Part shown: positions 25,705-34,622 of the stretch, in pieces
Layout of the letters: each line of letters begins with the position of its first letter
Numbering within the stretch: position 1 is the first letter of the stretch
Assembly: GCF_014212315.1 (NCBI RefSeq)
Contig: NZ_JACKXE010000001.1
Coordinates: forward strand, 1,798,001 to 1,862,000
DNA length: 64,000 bases
DNA from: Nocardioides luti
Lineage (GTDB): Bacteria; Actinomycetota; Actinomycetes; Propionibacteriales; Nocardioidaceae
Reading direction: 5' to 3'
Notes under the pieces: generated by a model
The model's input: only the letters and a program-made list of their open reading frames with translations
Told to the model about the DNA's origin: nothing
The model's database searches: none
Made by a program: the position numbers and the translations under genes

Positions 25705-26454
25705 TCAGGGAGTACGTCGGCGCAGGGTCGCCGCACCGAGCCCGAGGAGCGCCACGGCGTACCCCGCGACCACCGCGAGGTCGCGCCAGACGTCGCCGGT
25801 GGCGGGCGTCCGGGTGAGCGTCTGCATGGCGTCCACGGCGTACGACAGCGGGAGGAAGTCGCTGATGCCCGCGAGCAGCCCGGGCAGCGCGCCGCGGGCC
25901 ACGAACAGCCCGCACAGCAGGATCTGCGGGATCACCAGCAGCGGCATGAACTGCACGGCCTGGAACTCGGTCTGCGCGAAGGCGCTGACGAACAGGCCGA
26001 GCGCGGTCCCGAGGACGGCGTCGGCCACGGCGACGACGGTGAGCAGCCAGACCGGGCCTCGCACGTCGAGGTCGAGGAGGCCGACTGCGAGCCCGACGGC
26101 GAGCACGGACTGGACCGCCGCGACGGCGCCGAAGGCCAGGGCGTAGCCGCCGAGGAAGTCGAGCTTGCCCATCGGCATCGCGAGCAGCCGCTCGAGGGTG
26201 CCGCTGGAGCGCTCGCGCAACGTGGTCACGCTGGTCACGAGGAACATCACGATGAAGGGGAACATCGCGAGCAGCGCCGGGCCGACGCGGTCGAAGACGC
26301 CACCGCCGGGCCCGGTGGCGGTGCCGTCGAACATCCACCACAGCAGCGTGATGAGCAGGCAGGGCAGCACCAGCAGCATCGCCAGCGTGCGGCGGTCGCG
26401 GCGGAGCTGGGTCAGGACGCGACCGGCGACCGCGAGCGTGGTCCGGGGGCTCAT
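25705..26454 (-). CDS. ABC-2 type transporter permease
   Basis: Integral membrane subunit of an ABC-2 exporter with about six hydrophobic segments over 249 residues (LAMLLVLPCLLITLLWW, LLAMFPFIVMFLVTSVT and others). The charged segment RERSSGTLERLLAMPM after the second helix is the coupling helix typical of ABC-2 permeases, and QFMPLLVIPQILLCGLFV is the signature region. It overlaps the upstream ATPase gene by four bases. Likely a drug or lipid exporter; the substrate is unknown. Confidence 0.88.
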   Translation of the reverse strand: MSPRTTLAVAGRVLTQLRRDRRTLAMLLVLPCLLITLLWWMFDGTATGPGGGVFDRVGPALLAMFPFIVMFLVTSVTTLRERSSGTLERLLAMPMGKLDFLGGYALAFGAVAAVQSVLAVGLAVGLLDLDVRGPVWLLTVVAVADAVLGTALGLFVSAFAQTEFQAVQFMPLLVIPQILLCGLFVARGALPGLLAGISDFLPLSYAVDAMQTLTRTPATGDVWRDLAVVAGYAVALLGLGAATLRRRTP

Positions 26455-27164
26455 GCGGCGTCCTTCCCCACGATCGCGAGGAACGCGGTCTCGATGTCGG
26501 CGCTGCCGGTGCGCTCGCGGATCTCGTCGGGCGAGCCGTCCGCGATGATCCGGCCCTCGCGCATCAGCAGCAGCCGGTCGCAGCGCTCGGCCTCGTCCAT
26601 CACGTGGCTGGAGACCAGGACGGCCGCGCCGGCGTCGGCGAGCCGGTGGAAGAGCGCCCAGAGGTCACGGCGGAGCACCGGGTCGAGCCCGACGGTCGGC
26701 TCGTCCAGGACCAGCAGATCGGGCGTCGTGAGCAGCGCGACGGCCAGGCTGACCCGGGACCGCTGGCCCCCGCTCATCCGGCCGACCGGCTGGTCGCGGT
26801 GCCCGGAGAGGTCGACCGCCTCGACGGCCCGGTCGACCTCGACCCGCCCCACCCCGAGCACGCGGGCGAAGAAGGTGAGGTTCTCGGCGACCGAGAGGTC
26901 GTCGTACACGCTGGCCGCCTGCGTGACGTAGCCGAGCCGGTCCCGCAGCGGCCGGCTCCCGGCCGGGTGCCCGAAGACCGTGACCTCGCCGGCCTGCAGC
27001 CGCTGGACGCCCACCAGGGCCCGCAGCAGCGTGGACTTCCCGCAGCCGGACGGCCCGAGCAGGCCGGTCACGCCGCCTCCGACCGTGAGGTCCAGCCCCT
27101 CCAGCACCGGCCGGCCGCCGCGCACGACGGTCAGCCCGCGCACCTCCACCGCGTTTTTCATCAT
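26451..27164 (-). CDS. ABC transporter ATP-binding protein
   Basis: ATPase partner of the ABC-2 permease. Walker A LLGPSGCGKSTLL, Q-loop in VTQAASVYDDLS, signature MSGGQRSRVSLA, Walker B LLVLDEPTVGLDP and the H-loop VLVSSHVMDEAERCD are all intact. The start is one of two adjacent ATG codons (27164 or 27161); no ribosome site precedes them, so the mRNA may be leaderless or weakly translated. It has about 237 residues. A large inverted repeat upstream and a TetR gene next to it suggest repression. Confidence 0.92.
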   Translation of the reverse strand: MMKNAVEVRGLTVVRGGRPVLEGLDLTVGGGVTGLLGPSGCGKSTLLRALVGVQRLQAGEVTVFGHPAGSRPLRDRLGYVTQAASVYDDLSVAENLTFFARVLGVGRVEVDRAVEAVDLSGHRDQPVGRMSGGQRSRVSLAVALLTTPDLLVLDEPTVGLDPVLRRDLWALFHRLADAGAAVLVSSHVMDEAERCDRLLLMREGRIIADGSPDEIRERTGSADIETAFLAIVGKDAA

Positions 27165-27219
27165 GTGTTGAATTGTGCTCCCGGTGGCGGCGTCCTGGCA
27201 AGGCTCGGCGGTCGGCACC

Positions 27220-27299
27220 GCGCTTGTAACGCCCGGTTATCGCATCTAGGAACCCGTTCGAACGGGCGCCCAGAGGCCATAACCGGGCGTTACAAGCGC
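27220..27299. repeat. Long inverted repeat between tetR and the ABC exporter genes
   Basis: Perfect 21-base arms, 27220-27240 and 27279-27299, enclose 38 bases that contain a second perfect palindrome, CCCGTTCGAACGGG (27253-27266). Each arm itself holds the near-palindrome TAACGCCCGGTTA. It lies downstream of the tetR stop and upstream of the ATPase start. It may be a pair of operator sites for the TetR protein, or a terminator. Both readings are inference. Confidence 0.55.
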
Positions 27300-27315
27300 G
27301 AGAGGCCCGACGCGG

Positions 27316-27924
27316 CTAGGGCAGCGGGCCGTCGAGAAAACGCTGCAGGGCGGGGGCGTACGACGCCACGAGCTCGTCGCCGGACATCGAGACCAGCGGC
27401 TCGACGAGCACGACGTAGCGGAGCACGACGATGCCGACGAGCTGCGAGGCGACCAGGGCCATCCGGCGGTCCGCGTGGTCGAGACCGAGCGCGGCGCCGA
27501 CCGGGCCGAGCACCATCCGCAGGAAGCCGTCGCGGACCAGCTGCTGCCCGCCCGGCTCGGTGATGCCGCGGAAGAGCGCCAGCAGCGGCAGCCGGCTCTC
27601 CTCGTCGTCCCAGACGTCGACGAAGACGCCGAGCAGCCGCTCGCCGGCCCCGCCCACACCCCCCTCGGCGACCGGGAGCAGTGCGGTGCGGGGATCGACC
27701 CGGACCTGGAGGGCGGCCAGGAACAGGTCGTCCTTGGTGCCGAAGTAGTGGTGGACCAGCGCGGCGTCCACGCCGGCCGAGGCGGCGACGGCGCGCATGG
27801 TGGTGCCGGCGTACCCCGACGCGGCGAACAGCTCGCGCGCCGCCCCCAGGATCGCGGCGCGGGTGTCGGGCGCGCCCGGGCGCCGACCGCGGCGCGCGGC
27901 CGCGCCGCCCACGGCACCGCTCAC
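27316..27924 (-). CDS. TetR family transcriptional regulator
   Basis: The N-terminal HTH domain (DTRAAILGAARELFAASGYA, then GVDAALVHHYFGTKDDLFLA) is a standard TetR DNA-binding region; the rest is a ligand-binding all-helical domain of the QacR-like fold without a recognisable ligand. The start is GTG 27924, 13 bases after the sugar isomerase stop; 202 residues. Direction and position suggest it controls the ABC exporter behind the inverted repeat. Confidence 0.9.
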   Translation of the reverse strand: MSGAVGGAAARRGRRPGAPDTRAAILGAARELFAASGYAGTTMRAVAASAGVDAALVHHYFGTKDDLFLAALQVRVDPRTALLPVAEGGVGGAGERLLGVFVDVWDDEESRLPLLALFRGITEPGGQQLVRDGFLRMVLGPVGAALGLDHADRRMALVASQLVGIVVLRYVVLVEPLVSMSGDELVASYAPALQRFLDGPLP

Positions 27925-27937
27925 GACGCGGGCCGGG

Positions 27938-28726
27938 TCACGGCGTCGCCACCGCGAAGTGCTCGCGGGCGAACTCCAGCGACTCGCGCAGGTCGGTCTC
28001 CCGCTCCTCGCGGTTGCTGCACCGGCGGGTGTTGATCTCGACGACGATCTCGCCGCCGAACCCCGTCGTCGCGAGGTGGCGCAGGAACGCCGCCGCGCCC
28101 ATCGCGCCGCGCCCCGGCACCAGGTGCTCGTCCTTCGGCGAGCCGCTGCCGTCGGTGAGGTGCACGTGCCGCAGCCGGGGGCCGAGCCGCTCGGCCATCT
28201 CGACGACGTCGGACTTGGCGATCGCCGCGTGCGACAGGTCGATCGTGGTGTTGGCGTAGGGCTCCTCGGACGGGTCCCAGCCGGGGAGGTACATCTCCAT
28301 GCCGCGGCGCGAGGAGGCCCGCCAGGGGTACATGTTCTCGACGGCGAAGGCGATGCCGGTGGAGACCTCGAGGGCGGCGATGCCGTTGACGAAGTCGCGG
28401 GCGTACTCCTTCTGCCAGCGGAACGGCGGGTGCACGACGACCACCTCGGCACCGACGGCCTCGGCCATCTCGGCGGAGCGCTCGAGCTTGCCCCACGGCT
28501 CGGTGCCCCAGACCCGCTGGGTGAAGAGCAGGCAGGGCGCGTGGATCGCGGAGACCGGCATCTCGTGGTGGTCGATGAGCTGCTTGACCGCCGAGGTCTG
28601 CTGGGAGAGCGCGTCGATGCCGACCATCACCTCGATCGCGTCGTAGCCCAGCGAGGCGGCGTACCCGAAGGCGTGCGCCGACGACTCGGGGTAGACCGAG
28701 GCGGTGGAGAGGCCGATGCGCGTCAC
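27938..28726 (-). CDS. Sugar phosphate isomerase/epimerase (TIM barrel)
   Basis: 262-residue xylose-isomerase-like TIM barrel of the AP-endonuclease-2 family. Acidic and histidine residues fit a metal site (AVENMYPW, IDLSHAAIAKSD, HVHLTDGSGSPKDEHLVPGRG, VVEINTRR). Start is GTG 28726, with a strong AGGAGG overlapping the stop of the upstream Ppx gene. The reaction is unknown. It is a stable neighbour of Ppx/GppA in actinobacteria. Confidence 0.85.
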   Translation of the reverse strand: MTRIGLSTASVYPESSAHAFGYAASLGYDAIEVMVGIDALSQQTSAVKQLIDHHEMPVSAIHAPCLLFTQRVWGTEPWGKLERSAEMAEAVGAEVVVVHPPFRWQKEYARDFVNGIAALEVSTGIAFAVENMYPWRASSRRGMEMYLPGWDPSEEPYANTTIDLSHAAIAKSDVVEMAERLGPRLRHVHLTDGSGSPKDEHLVPGRGAMGAAAFLRHLATTGFGGEIVVEINTRRCSNREERETDLRESLEFAREHFAVATP

Positions 28727-28733
28727 GGTCCTC

Positions 28734-29681
28734 CTAGCCCAGCACGCTGATCTGGTCGAGGCGCTCCAGGATGACGCCCTCGCGGAGCGCCCAAGGGCAG
28801 ATCTCCAGCTCGGTCAGGTCGAAGATGTCCATGCAGGCCTCGGCCACCAGGGCGCCCGGCACGATCTGGTGGGTGCGGCTGGGCGAGACGCCGGGCAGGT
28901 CCGCGAGCTCCTCGGGCGGGAACGCGATCAGCTTCGGGATCCACTCGCGCAGGTCGTCGAGCGCCAGCGAGCGCGGCACCAGCGGGCCATCGCCGGACGG
29001 GGCGGCGCCGCAGATGCGGGCCAGCGAGCGGAAGGTCTTGGACGACGCGGCCGCGCGGTCGGGGCGCCCGGCGCGCAGCAGGTTGCCGGCGTCGCGGGCG
29101 ATCTCGGCGCGGATCTCCTTGCGGAGCTGGCGGATCGCCTCGTCGTCGGGCTGCGCACCGCCGAAGTAGCTGCGCGCCAGCCGGGCCGCACCGAGCGGCA
29201 GCGACCACGCGACGTCGGGCGCCTCGTCCGAGCCGCCCGCGATCTCGAGCGAGCCACCCCCGATGTCGAAGACCGCCAACCGACCGGCGGACCAGCCGAA
29301 CCACCGGCGTACGGCGAGGAAGGTCAGCCGGGCCTCGTCCTCCCCCGCGAGCACCTCGATCCGGACACCGGTCCGCTCGTGCACGTGGTCGAGGACCTCG
29401 TCGGAGTTGACCGCGTCGCGGACCGCCGACGTGGCGAAGCCGAGCATGTCCTCGCAGCCCTTGTCCTCGGCGACGGTCAGCGCCTGCGCGGTGAACGACG
29501 TGAGCGCGTCGATGCCGGTCTGCGAGACCTTCCCCGCGTCGTCCCCGGCGTCGACGAGGTGCTCGGCCAGCCGCAGCGGCTCCTTGTAGGAGTACGCCGG
29601 GAGCGGGGCGGCGCCCCCGTGGGCGTCCACCACCAGCAGGTGACCGGTGTTGGAGCCGATGTCGAGGACGCCCAGACGCAT
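28734..29681 (-). CDS. Ppx/GppA exopolyphosphatase family protein
   Basis: ASKHA-fold phosphatase of 315 residues that hydrolyses polyphosphate or the guanosine pentaphosphate alarmone. Phosphate 1 is LDIGSNTGHLLVVD; phosphate 2 is VFDIGGGSLEIAGG; the acidic EVLAGEDEARLTFL segment is also conserved. It lacks the extra C-terminal HD domain of the long enterobacterial form. It is the first gene of the operon with the sugar isomerase and tetR. Whether it favours polyphosphate or pppGpp cannot be told from sequence. Confidence 0.9.
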   Translation of the reverse strand: MRLGVLDIGSNTGHLLVVDAHGGAAPLPAYSYKEPLRLAEHLVDAGDDAGKVSQTGIDALTSFTAQALTVAEDKGCEDMLGFATSAVRDAVNSDEVLDHVHERTGVRIEVLAGEDEARLTFLAVRRWFGWSAGRLAVFDIGGGSLEIAGGSDEAPDVAWSLPLGAARLARSYFGGAQPDDEAIRQLRKEIRAEIARDAGNLLRAGRPDRAAASSKTFRSLARICGAAPSGDGPLVPRSLALDDLREWIPKLIAFPPEELADLPGVSPSRTHQIVPGALVAEACMDIFDLTELEICPWALREGVILERLDQISVLG

Positions 29682-29748
29682 GCCCCCACGCTACTAGGCG
29701 CGGTCGCCCGCGGACGGTTGTCCACGGGCGCCGCCGTAGGCTGGCGCC

Positions 29749-30513
29749 GTGCCCGAAGTGGACCTGGTCTTTCCCCGTGCGTACGTCGAGTTCGCCAACC
29801 CCGCCGACGACACCGAGGTGATGCGCTGCGACCTCACCTGGCTGACGTCGAGCTACACGTGCATCTTCGGCAACGGCTGCCAGGGCATCTACGACACCGC
29901 GCCCGACGTCGGCTGCTGCACCCTCGGCGCGCACTTCGCCGACAAGGACGACGAGAAGCGGGTGGCGTCGTACGTCGCGCAGCTCACCGCCGAGCAGTGG
30001 CAGTTCAAGCCGGTCGGCCGCAAGGTCAGGAAGGGCGACTGGATCGAGACCGACGACGACGGCGAGCGCAAGACGCTGGCGGTCGAGGTCGACGGCCAGC
30101 AGGCCTGCGTCTTCCACAACCGCGCCGACTTCGCGACCGGCGCCGGCTGCGCGCTGCACGGCCTCGCCCTGGAGCAGGGCCGCAACCCGCTCGAGACCAA
30201 GCCGGACGTCTGCTGGCAGCTGCCGCTGCGCCGCACCTTCCGCAGCGTCGAGCGCCAGGACGGCACGGCCTACACCGAGGTCTCGATCGGCGAGTACGAC
30301 CGCCGCGGCTGGGGCCCGGGCGGCCACGACCTCGACTGGTACTGCTCGGGCAACACCGAGGCGCACGTCGCGCCGGAGCCGGTCTTCGTCACCCACGAGG
30401 CCGAGCTGGTCGAGCTGATGGGGCGGGCGGCGTACGACGAGCTGGTCCGCCACTGCGAGGCGCACCTGCGCTCGCGCTCCGCGCTGGCGCTGCACCCCGC
30501 CGACCCGCGCTGA
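29749..30513 (+). CDS. Cysteine-rich YkgJ/DUF3109-like protein
   Basis: 254 residues of uncharacterised type. Cysteines fall in clusters ([58 protein letters not shown]), a pattern like the zinc- or iron-chelating YkgJ/DUF3109 families, where GCALH and KPxVCW are typical. It starts with GTG 29749. It diverges from the Ppx/GppA gene with a 67-base gap. Any enzyme activity is unknown. Confidence 0.7.
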   Translation: MPEVDLVFPRAYVEFANPADDTEVMRCDLTWLTSSYTCIFGNGCQGIYDTAPDVGCCTLGAHFADKDDEKRVASYVAQLTAEQWQFKPVGRKVRKGDWIETDDDGERKTLAVEVDGQQACVFHNRADFATGAGCALHGLALEQGRNPLETKPDVCWQLPLRRTFRSVERQDGTAYTEVSIGEYDRRGWGPGGHDLDWYCSGNTEAHVAPEPVFVTHEAELVELMGRAAYDELVRHCEAHLRSRSALALHPADPR

Positions 30514-30553
30514 GCCGCGCGCCGGGGCCCGCGCGACGTCTCGCGCCGAAGCC

Positions 30554-30569
30554 TCTCGATGTCAAGAGA
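30554..30569. promoter_or_regulatory. Palindromic TCTCGATGTCAAGAGA motif upstream of the VOC gene
   Basis: Near-palindrome with TCTC...GAGA ends and a TYGA-N2-TCAA core. It lies 50 bases upstream of the VOC-protein ATG and looks like a dimeric repressor site. No regulator is known for it. Confidence 0.35.
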
Positions 30570-30619
30570 CCTCGACCCCGGTGTGCCGTCCCCTACGGCA
30601 GATGTTGAGAATCATCAAC

Positions 30620-31258
30620 ATGCGCTTGGACCATCTTTCTTACGCAGCAGGACCGGATGGCCTCGCCAGCACCGCCCAGCGCATCGGGGGACTGCTCGGC
30701 CGGGACTTCACCGACGGTGGCGTGCACCCACGCTTCGGTACCCGCAACATGATCCTGCCTCTGGCAGACGACACGTACCTCGAGATCGTCGAGGTTCTGG
30801 ACCACCCCGCCTCCGACAAGGCGCCGTTCGGCCAGGCCGTCCGTGCCCGCTCCGCCCTCGGTGGCGGCTGGCTGGGCTGGGTCGTCGCGGTCGACGACAT
30901 CACCAGCGTCGAGCAGCGCCTGGGCCGCGAGTCCGCCTCCGGCAGCCGGCACCGTCCCGACGGGACCGAGCTGCGCTGGAAGCAGATCGGCGTCAACGGC
31001 CTGATCGCGGACCCGCAGCTGCCGTTCTTCATCCAGTGGGAGAGCACCAGCGACCTGCACCCCAGCGCGGGCGCGGACGCGGCGTACTCCCTGGCCTGCC
31101 TGGAGATCGCCGGCGACCCGCAGCGGGTCAGCGAGTGGCTCGGCGAGACCGTCGAGGCACCGCTCGAGGACGTCAAGGTCGAGTGGGTCGCCCCGCACGG
31201 CACGCCCGGCATCATCGCCGCGCAGGTCCAGACCCCGCACGGGCTCGTCCGGCTCTAG
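30620..31258 (+). CDS. VOC family glyoxalase-like protein
   Basis: 212 residues, two beta-alpha-beta-beta-beta modules of the vicinal-oxygen-chelate fold: MRLDHLSYAAGPDGL begins module one, and FFIQWESTSDLHPS through LACLEIAGDP module two. The family covers dioxygenases, resistance proteins and epimerases, and nothing here singles one out. I use ATG 30620, directly before the conserved first strand; ATG 30602 is an alternative. A short hairpin GTTGA...TCAAC spans the start region. Confidence 0.75.
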   Translation: MRLDHLSYAAGPDGLASTAQRIGGLLGRDFTDGGVHPRFGTRNMILPLADDTYLEIVEVLDHPASDKAPFGQAVRARSALGGGWLGWVVAVDDITSVEQRLGRESASGSRHRPDGTELRWKQIGVNGLIADPQLPFFIQWESTSDLHPSAGADAAYSLACLEIAGDPQRVSEWLGETVEAPLEDVKVEWVAPHGTPGIIAAQVQTPHGLVRL

Positions 31259-31286
31259 CCGGACGCCCACCCCCGAGCCCGGTCCC

Positions 31287-31985
31287 GTGTCGCGGCCCAG
31301 CCCCGGCGCCCGACCGAGCCCGAACATCTGGAACCACCCCGCGACCTACGAGACCGAGAACCGCGCCGTCGATCCCGACGGCGCGCTCGAGGCCGCCATG
31401 CGCGCCCGCGCGGACTGGTCCGCGCGGGTCGTGCTCGACGTCGGGTGCGGCACCGGCTTCCACCTGCCGCGCTTCGCCGCCGACGCCGCGTCGGTGACCG
31501 GTGTGGAGCCACATCCCGACCTGGTCGCGCTGGCCCGCCGGCGTACCCGCTCGTCGACGACCGTCACCGTCCTCCAGGGCACCGCGCAGGCACTGCCCGT
31601 GCCCGACGCGTCGGTCGACGTCGTGCACGCCCGGTGGGCCTACTTCTTCGGGCCCGGTTGCGAGCCGGGCCTGGCCGAGCTGGACCGCGTCGTCCGCCGC
31701 GGCGGCACGGCGTTCGTCATCGACAACGACCCCACCCGCTCGACCTTCGGCGGGTGGTTCCGCCGGGGCTACCCCGAGGTGGACCCCGACGTGGTCGAGC
31801 GCTTCTGGTCGCGGCACGGCTGGACCCGCACCCCGGTCGACATCCGCTGGTCGTTCGGCTCGCGCGCCGACCTCGAGGCGGTGGTGCGCATCGAGCTTCC
31901 CGGCCCCGTCGCCGAGCAGGCGCTGGCCGGGCACGACGGCACCGAGGTGGACTACGCGATCAACCTCTGGTCGAAGGACTTCTAG
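31287..31985 (+). CDS. Class I SAM-dependent methyltransferase
   Basis: 232 residues. The AdoMet site is VVLDVGCGTGFHLPRFAAD with the acidic residue in GVEPHPDLVALA; post-I and III motifs are VDVVHARWAYFFG and LDRVVRRGGTAFVIDNDP. The sequence after the core domain is variable, so the substrate is unknown. Start is GTG 31287, 28 bases after the VOC gene, so both may be one transcript. Its TAG stop shares four bases with the stop of the converging lacI-type gene. Confidence 0.85.
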   Translation: MSRPSPGARPSPNIWNHPATYETENRAVDPDGALEAAMRARADWSARVVLDVGCGTGFHLPRFAADAASVTGVEPHPDLVALARRRTRSSTTVTVLQGTAQALPVPDASVDVVHARWAYFFGPGCEPGLAELDRVVRRGGTAFVIDNDPTRSTFGGWFRRGYPEVDPDVVERFWSRHGWTRTPVDIRWSFGSRADLEAVVRIELPGPVAEQALAGHDGTEVDYAINLWSKDF

Positions 31986-33013
31986 GAGCTCCCGCGCATC
32001 GCGAGCGTCGGCGTCAGCAGCACCCCGGGACCGACGTACGGCGGGTGGCCGAGCAGGCCCTCGAGCGCTTTGACGACCTCGATGGCGACCTGCTCGAGCG
32101 GCTGGCGCACCGAGGTGAGGCCGGGCGGCACGACCTGGGCGACCTGCGAGTCGTCGAAGCCGACGACCGAGATCTCGCGGCCGGGGACCAGCCCGCGCTC
32201 GGCGAGCGTGTGCAGCACCCCCATCGCCAGGGTGTCCGAGGCGCACACGAAGGCGGTGGCGTGGGCGTCGTCGAGGAGCACGGCCGAGGCCTCGCGGCCG
32301 CTGGCCACGGTGTCCTCGACACGCGAGGCGAGCCCGGTCGTGGGCAGCCCGCGCGCCTTCAGCGCACGGCTCCAGCCGGCGCGCCGGTCCTCGCCGATGA
32401 AGGAGTCCTTGCGCCAGCCGATCCAGGCGATCCGCTGGTGGCCGCGGTCGAGCAGGTGGGTGGTGGCGAGGTCGGCGCCGGCCGCACCGTCGACGTCGAC
32501 CCACGGGTGGCCGGCGTCGGGCAGGCCCCACGGCCGGCCGAAGGCGACGAACGGCGCCCGCCGGGTCTCCAGCCAGGTGGCCTGCGGGTTGCCGAGGTAG
32601 GTGTCGGTGATGACGAAGGCGTCCACCGCGGTCGAGCGCAGCAGGTCGTCGTAGCCCGACAGCGGGTCCTCGTGCTCGCCGGTGAAGAGCAGCACGTGGT
32701 AGCCCGCCTCGCGCGAGGTCTCGACCAGCGAGTGCACGAAGCGGTCCATCGTGGCGTTGGCGGTGCCCTCCTGGGCGGGGTTCATCCGCATCCCGATGAG
32801 GTGCGAGGACCGCGTGCGGAGGTTGCGGGCGGCGCGGTTCGGGGAGTAGCCGAGCTCGTCGATGGCCTCCTGGACGCGCTCGAGGGTGTCCGCGCGCAGG
32901 AGGTCGGGATTGTTGACGGCGTTGGAGACGGTCTGGCGCGAGACGCCGGCCAGCTCCGCGACGTCGGCGAGCGTCGGCGGGGCACTGGGCACCCGCGCGG
33001 GGATCCTGGTCAT
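31982..33013 (-). CDS. LacI family transcriptional regulator
   Basis: 343 residues. The HTH domain TLADVAELAGVSRQTVSNAV and hinge helix SPNRAARNLRTRSS are followed by a periplasmic-binding-protein-like ligand domain (LIGMRMNPAQEG, AFVITDTYLGNP, CASDTLAMGVLHTLAERG, VVGFDDSQVAQVVPPGLTSV). The effector is likely a sugar but unknown. It is divergent from radA and no sugar operon adjoins it, so it may act elsewhere and on itself. Confidence 0.93.
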   Translation of the reverse strand: MTRIPARVPSAPPTLADVAELAGVSRQTVSNAVNNPDLLRADTLERVQEAIDELGYSPNRAARNLRTRSSHLIGMRMNPAQEGTANATMDRFVHSLVETSREAGYHVLLFTGEHEDPLSGYDDLLRSTAVDAFVITDTYLGNPQATWLETRRAPFVAFGRPWGLPDAGHPWVDVDGAAGADLATTHLLDRGHQRIAWIGWRKDSFIGEDRRAGWSRALKARGLPTTGLASRVEDTVASGREASAVLLDDAHATAFVCASDTLAMGVLHTLAERGLVPGREISVVGFDDSQVAQVVPPGLTSVRQPLEQVAIEVVKALEGLLGHPPYVGPGVLLTPTLAMRGSS

Positions 33014-33038
33014 CCCCCACCCCCTCGTTCCTGGCTCA

Positions 33039-33053
33039 CTTGATCGATCCAAG
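33039..33053. promoter_or_regulatory. Candidate LacI-type operator upstream of the lacI-family gene
   Basis: CTTGATCGATCCAAG has a perfect GATCGATC core. The flanking TTG and CAA are symmetric only with a one-base offset. It sits 26 bases before the regulator's start, where an autoregulatory site would lie, and between it and divergent radA. Weak but of the right type. Confidence 0.3.
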
Positions 33054-33131
33054 AACAGCACAAGGTCCGCCGTCCGCGCCACCCGGGGTTCGGTCCCGCC
33101 GTTGTCGGCGGCGTCGCCTAGCGTCTGCGTC

Positions 33132-34574
33132 ATGGCCAAGACCCCTCGCCCCGCCTTCCGCTGCACCGAGTGCGGATGGGAGACCGGCAAGTGGGTCGGG
33201 CGCTGCGGCGAGTGCCAGGCGTGGGGCTCGGTCGCCGAGGCCGCCGCCCCCGCCGTGCGGGCCGCCGCCTCCCCCGTGACCCGTCCGGCCGTCCCGATCG
33301 GGCAGGTCTCGGTCGAGGACTCCTCCTTCCGCAGCAGCGGGGTCCCGGAGCTGGACCGCGTCCTCGGCGGCGGGCTGGTGCCCGGCGCCGCGATCCTGCT
33401 GGCCGGCGAGCCCGGCGTCGGCAAGAGCACCCTGCTGCTCGAGGTGGCCGCGCAGACCGCCCGCTACCAGCACCGCACGCTCTACGTCACCGGCGAGGAG
33501 TCCGCCTCCCAGGTGCGGCTGCGCGCCGACCGCACCGGCGGCGTCCACGACGAGCTCTACCTCGCCGCCGAGACCGACCTCGGCGCCGTCCTCACCCACA
33601 TCGAGGAGGTCCGCCCGACGCTGCTGGTCGTCGACTCCATCCAGACCATCGGCGCCAGCGGCATCGACGGGGTGCCCGGCGGGGTCACCCAGGTCAAGGA
33701 GGTCGCCGCGGCGCTCATCCGGGTGGCCAAGACCCGCAACATCACCGTCGTGCTGATCGGCCACGTCACCAAGGACGGGTCGATCGCCGGCCCCCGGGTC
33801 CTCGAGCACGTGGTCGACGTCGTCCTGCACTTCGAGGGCGACCGCAACTCCCGCTTCCGGATGGTCCGGGCGATGAAGAACCGCTTCGGCCCGATCGACG
33901 AGGTCGGCTGCTTCGACCTCTCCTCCGAGGGCATCGTCGCGGTCACCGACCCCACCGGCCTCTTCGTCGAGAACCACCACGGCCGCGTCGCCGGCACCTG
34001 CGTGGCCGTCACGATGGAGGGCCGCCGCCCGCTGCTGGCCGAGGTGCAGGCGCTGGTCACCCCCAGCTCCGCCGAGCGCCCGCGCCGCACCACCTCGGGC
34101 CTCGACGGGTCCCGGGTGGCGATGGTGCTCGCCGTCCTCCAGCAGCACTGCGGCATCCGCCTGCACGCGCACGACGTCTTCGCCTCCACCGTCGGAGGGG
34201 CGCGCCTCAACGAGCCGGCCAGCGACCTCGCCGTCGCGGTCGCCCTGGCCTCCGCGACCTTCGGGATGGCCGCGCCGGTCGGCGTGGTCACCATGGGCGA
34301 GATCGGGCTGGCCGGCGAGCTGCGCCGGGTGCGCGACCTGCCGCAGCGCATCGCCGAGGCCGCCCGCCTCGGCTTCCAGCTCGCCGTGGTCCCGCAGGAG
34401 CCCGGCCGGAGCCGGTCGCGCTCCCCCGAGTCCTGGACCGTCGACGGCATGCGGGTCCTCGACGTCCCCGACGTGATGGCGGCCCTGCGGCTGCTCAAGG
34501 TCGTGCGGCTCAAGGGCGACGCCCAGCACCCGCCGCCTCCGACCGACGGCGGGTACCTCCGTCCCGTAGACTGA
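33132..34574 (+). CDS. radA: DNA repair protein RadA (Sms)
   Basis: Branch-migration ATPase that processes recombination intermediates. The N-terminal zinc finger CTECGWETGKWVGRCGEC is intact, then the RecA-like domain with Walker A LLAGEPGVGKSTLL, Walker B LLVVDSIQTI and the RadA-specific KNRFGP motif. The C-terminal third is the Lon-like domain (GGARLNEPASDLAVA). It has 480 residues. The disA gene follows 48 bases later in the same direction, an order conserved in mycobacteria and Bacillus. Confidence 0.95.
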   Translation: MAKTPRPAFRCTECGWETGKWVGRCGECQAWGSVAEAAAPAVRAAASPVTRPAVPIGQVSVEDSSFRSSGVPELDRVLGGGLVPGAAILLAGEPGVGKSTLLLEVAAQTARYQHRTLYVTGEESASQVRLRADRTGGVHDELYLAAETDLGAVLTHIEEVRPTLLVVDSIQTIGASGIDGVPGGVTQVKEVAAALIRVAKTRNITVVLIGHVTKDGSIAGPRVLEHVVDVVLHFEGDRNSRFRMVRAMKNRFGPIDEVGCFDLSSEGIVAVTDPTGLFVENHHGRVAGTCVAVTMEGRRPLLAEVQALVTPSSAERPRRTTSGLDGSRVAMVLAVLQQHCGIRLHAHDVFASTVGGARLNEPASDLAVAVALASATFGMAAPVGVVTMGEIGLAGELRRVRDLPQRIAEAARLGFQLAVVPQEPGRSRSRSPESWTVDGMRVLDVPDVMAALRLLKVVRLKGDAQHPPPPTDGGYLRPVD

Positions 34575-34622
34575 CGCCCGCGGCCGGACGCACGCCGCAG
34601 CCGCACGGAGGGGACACACGCA

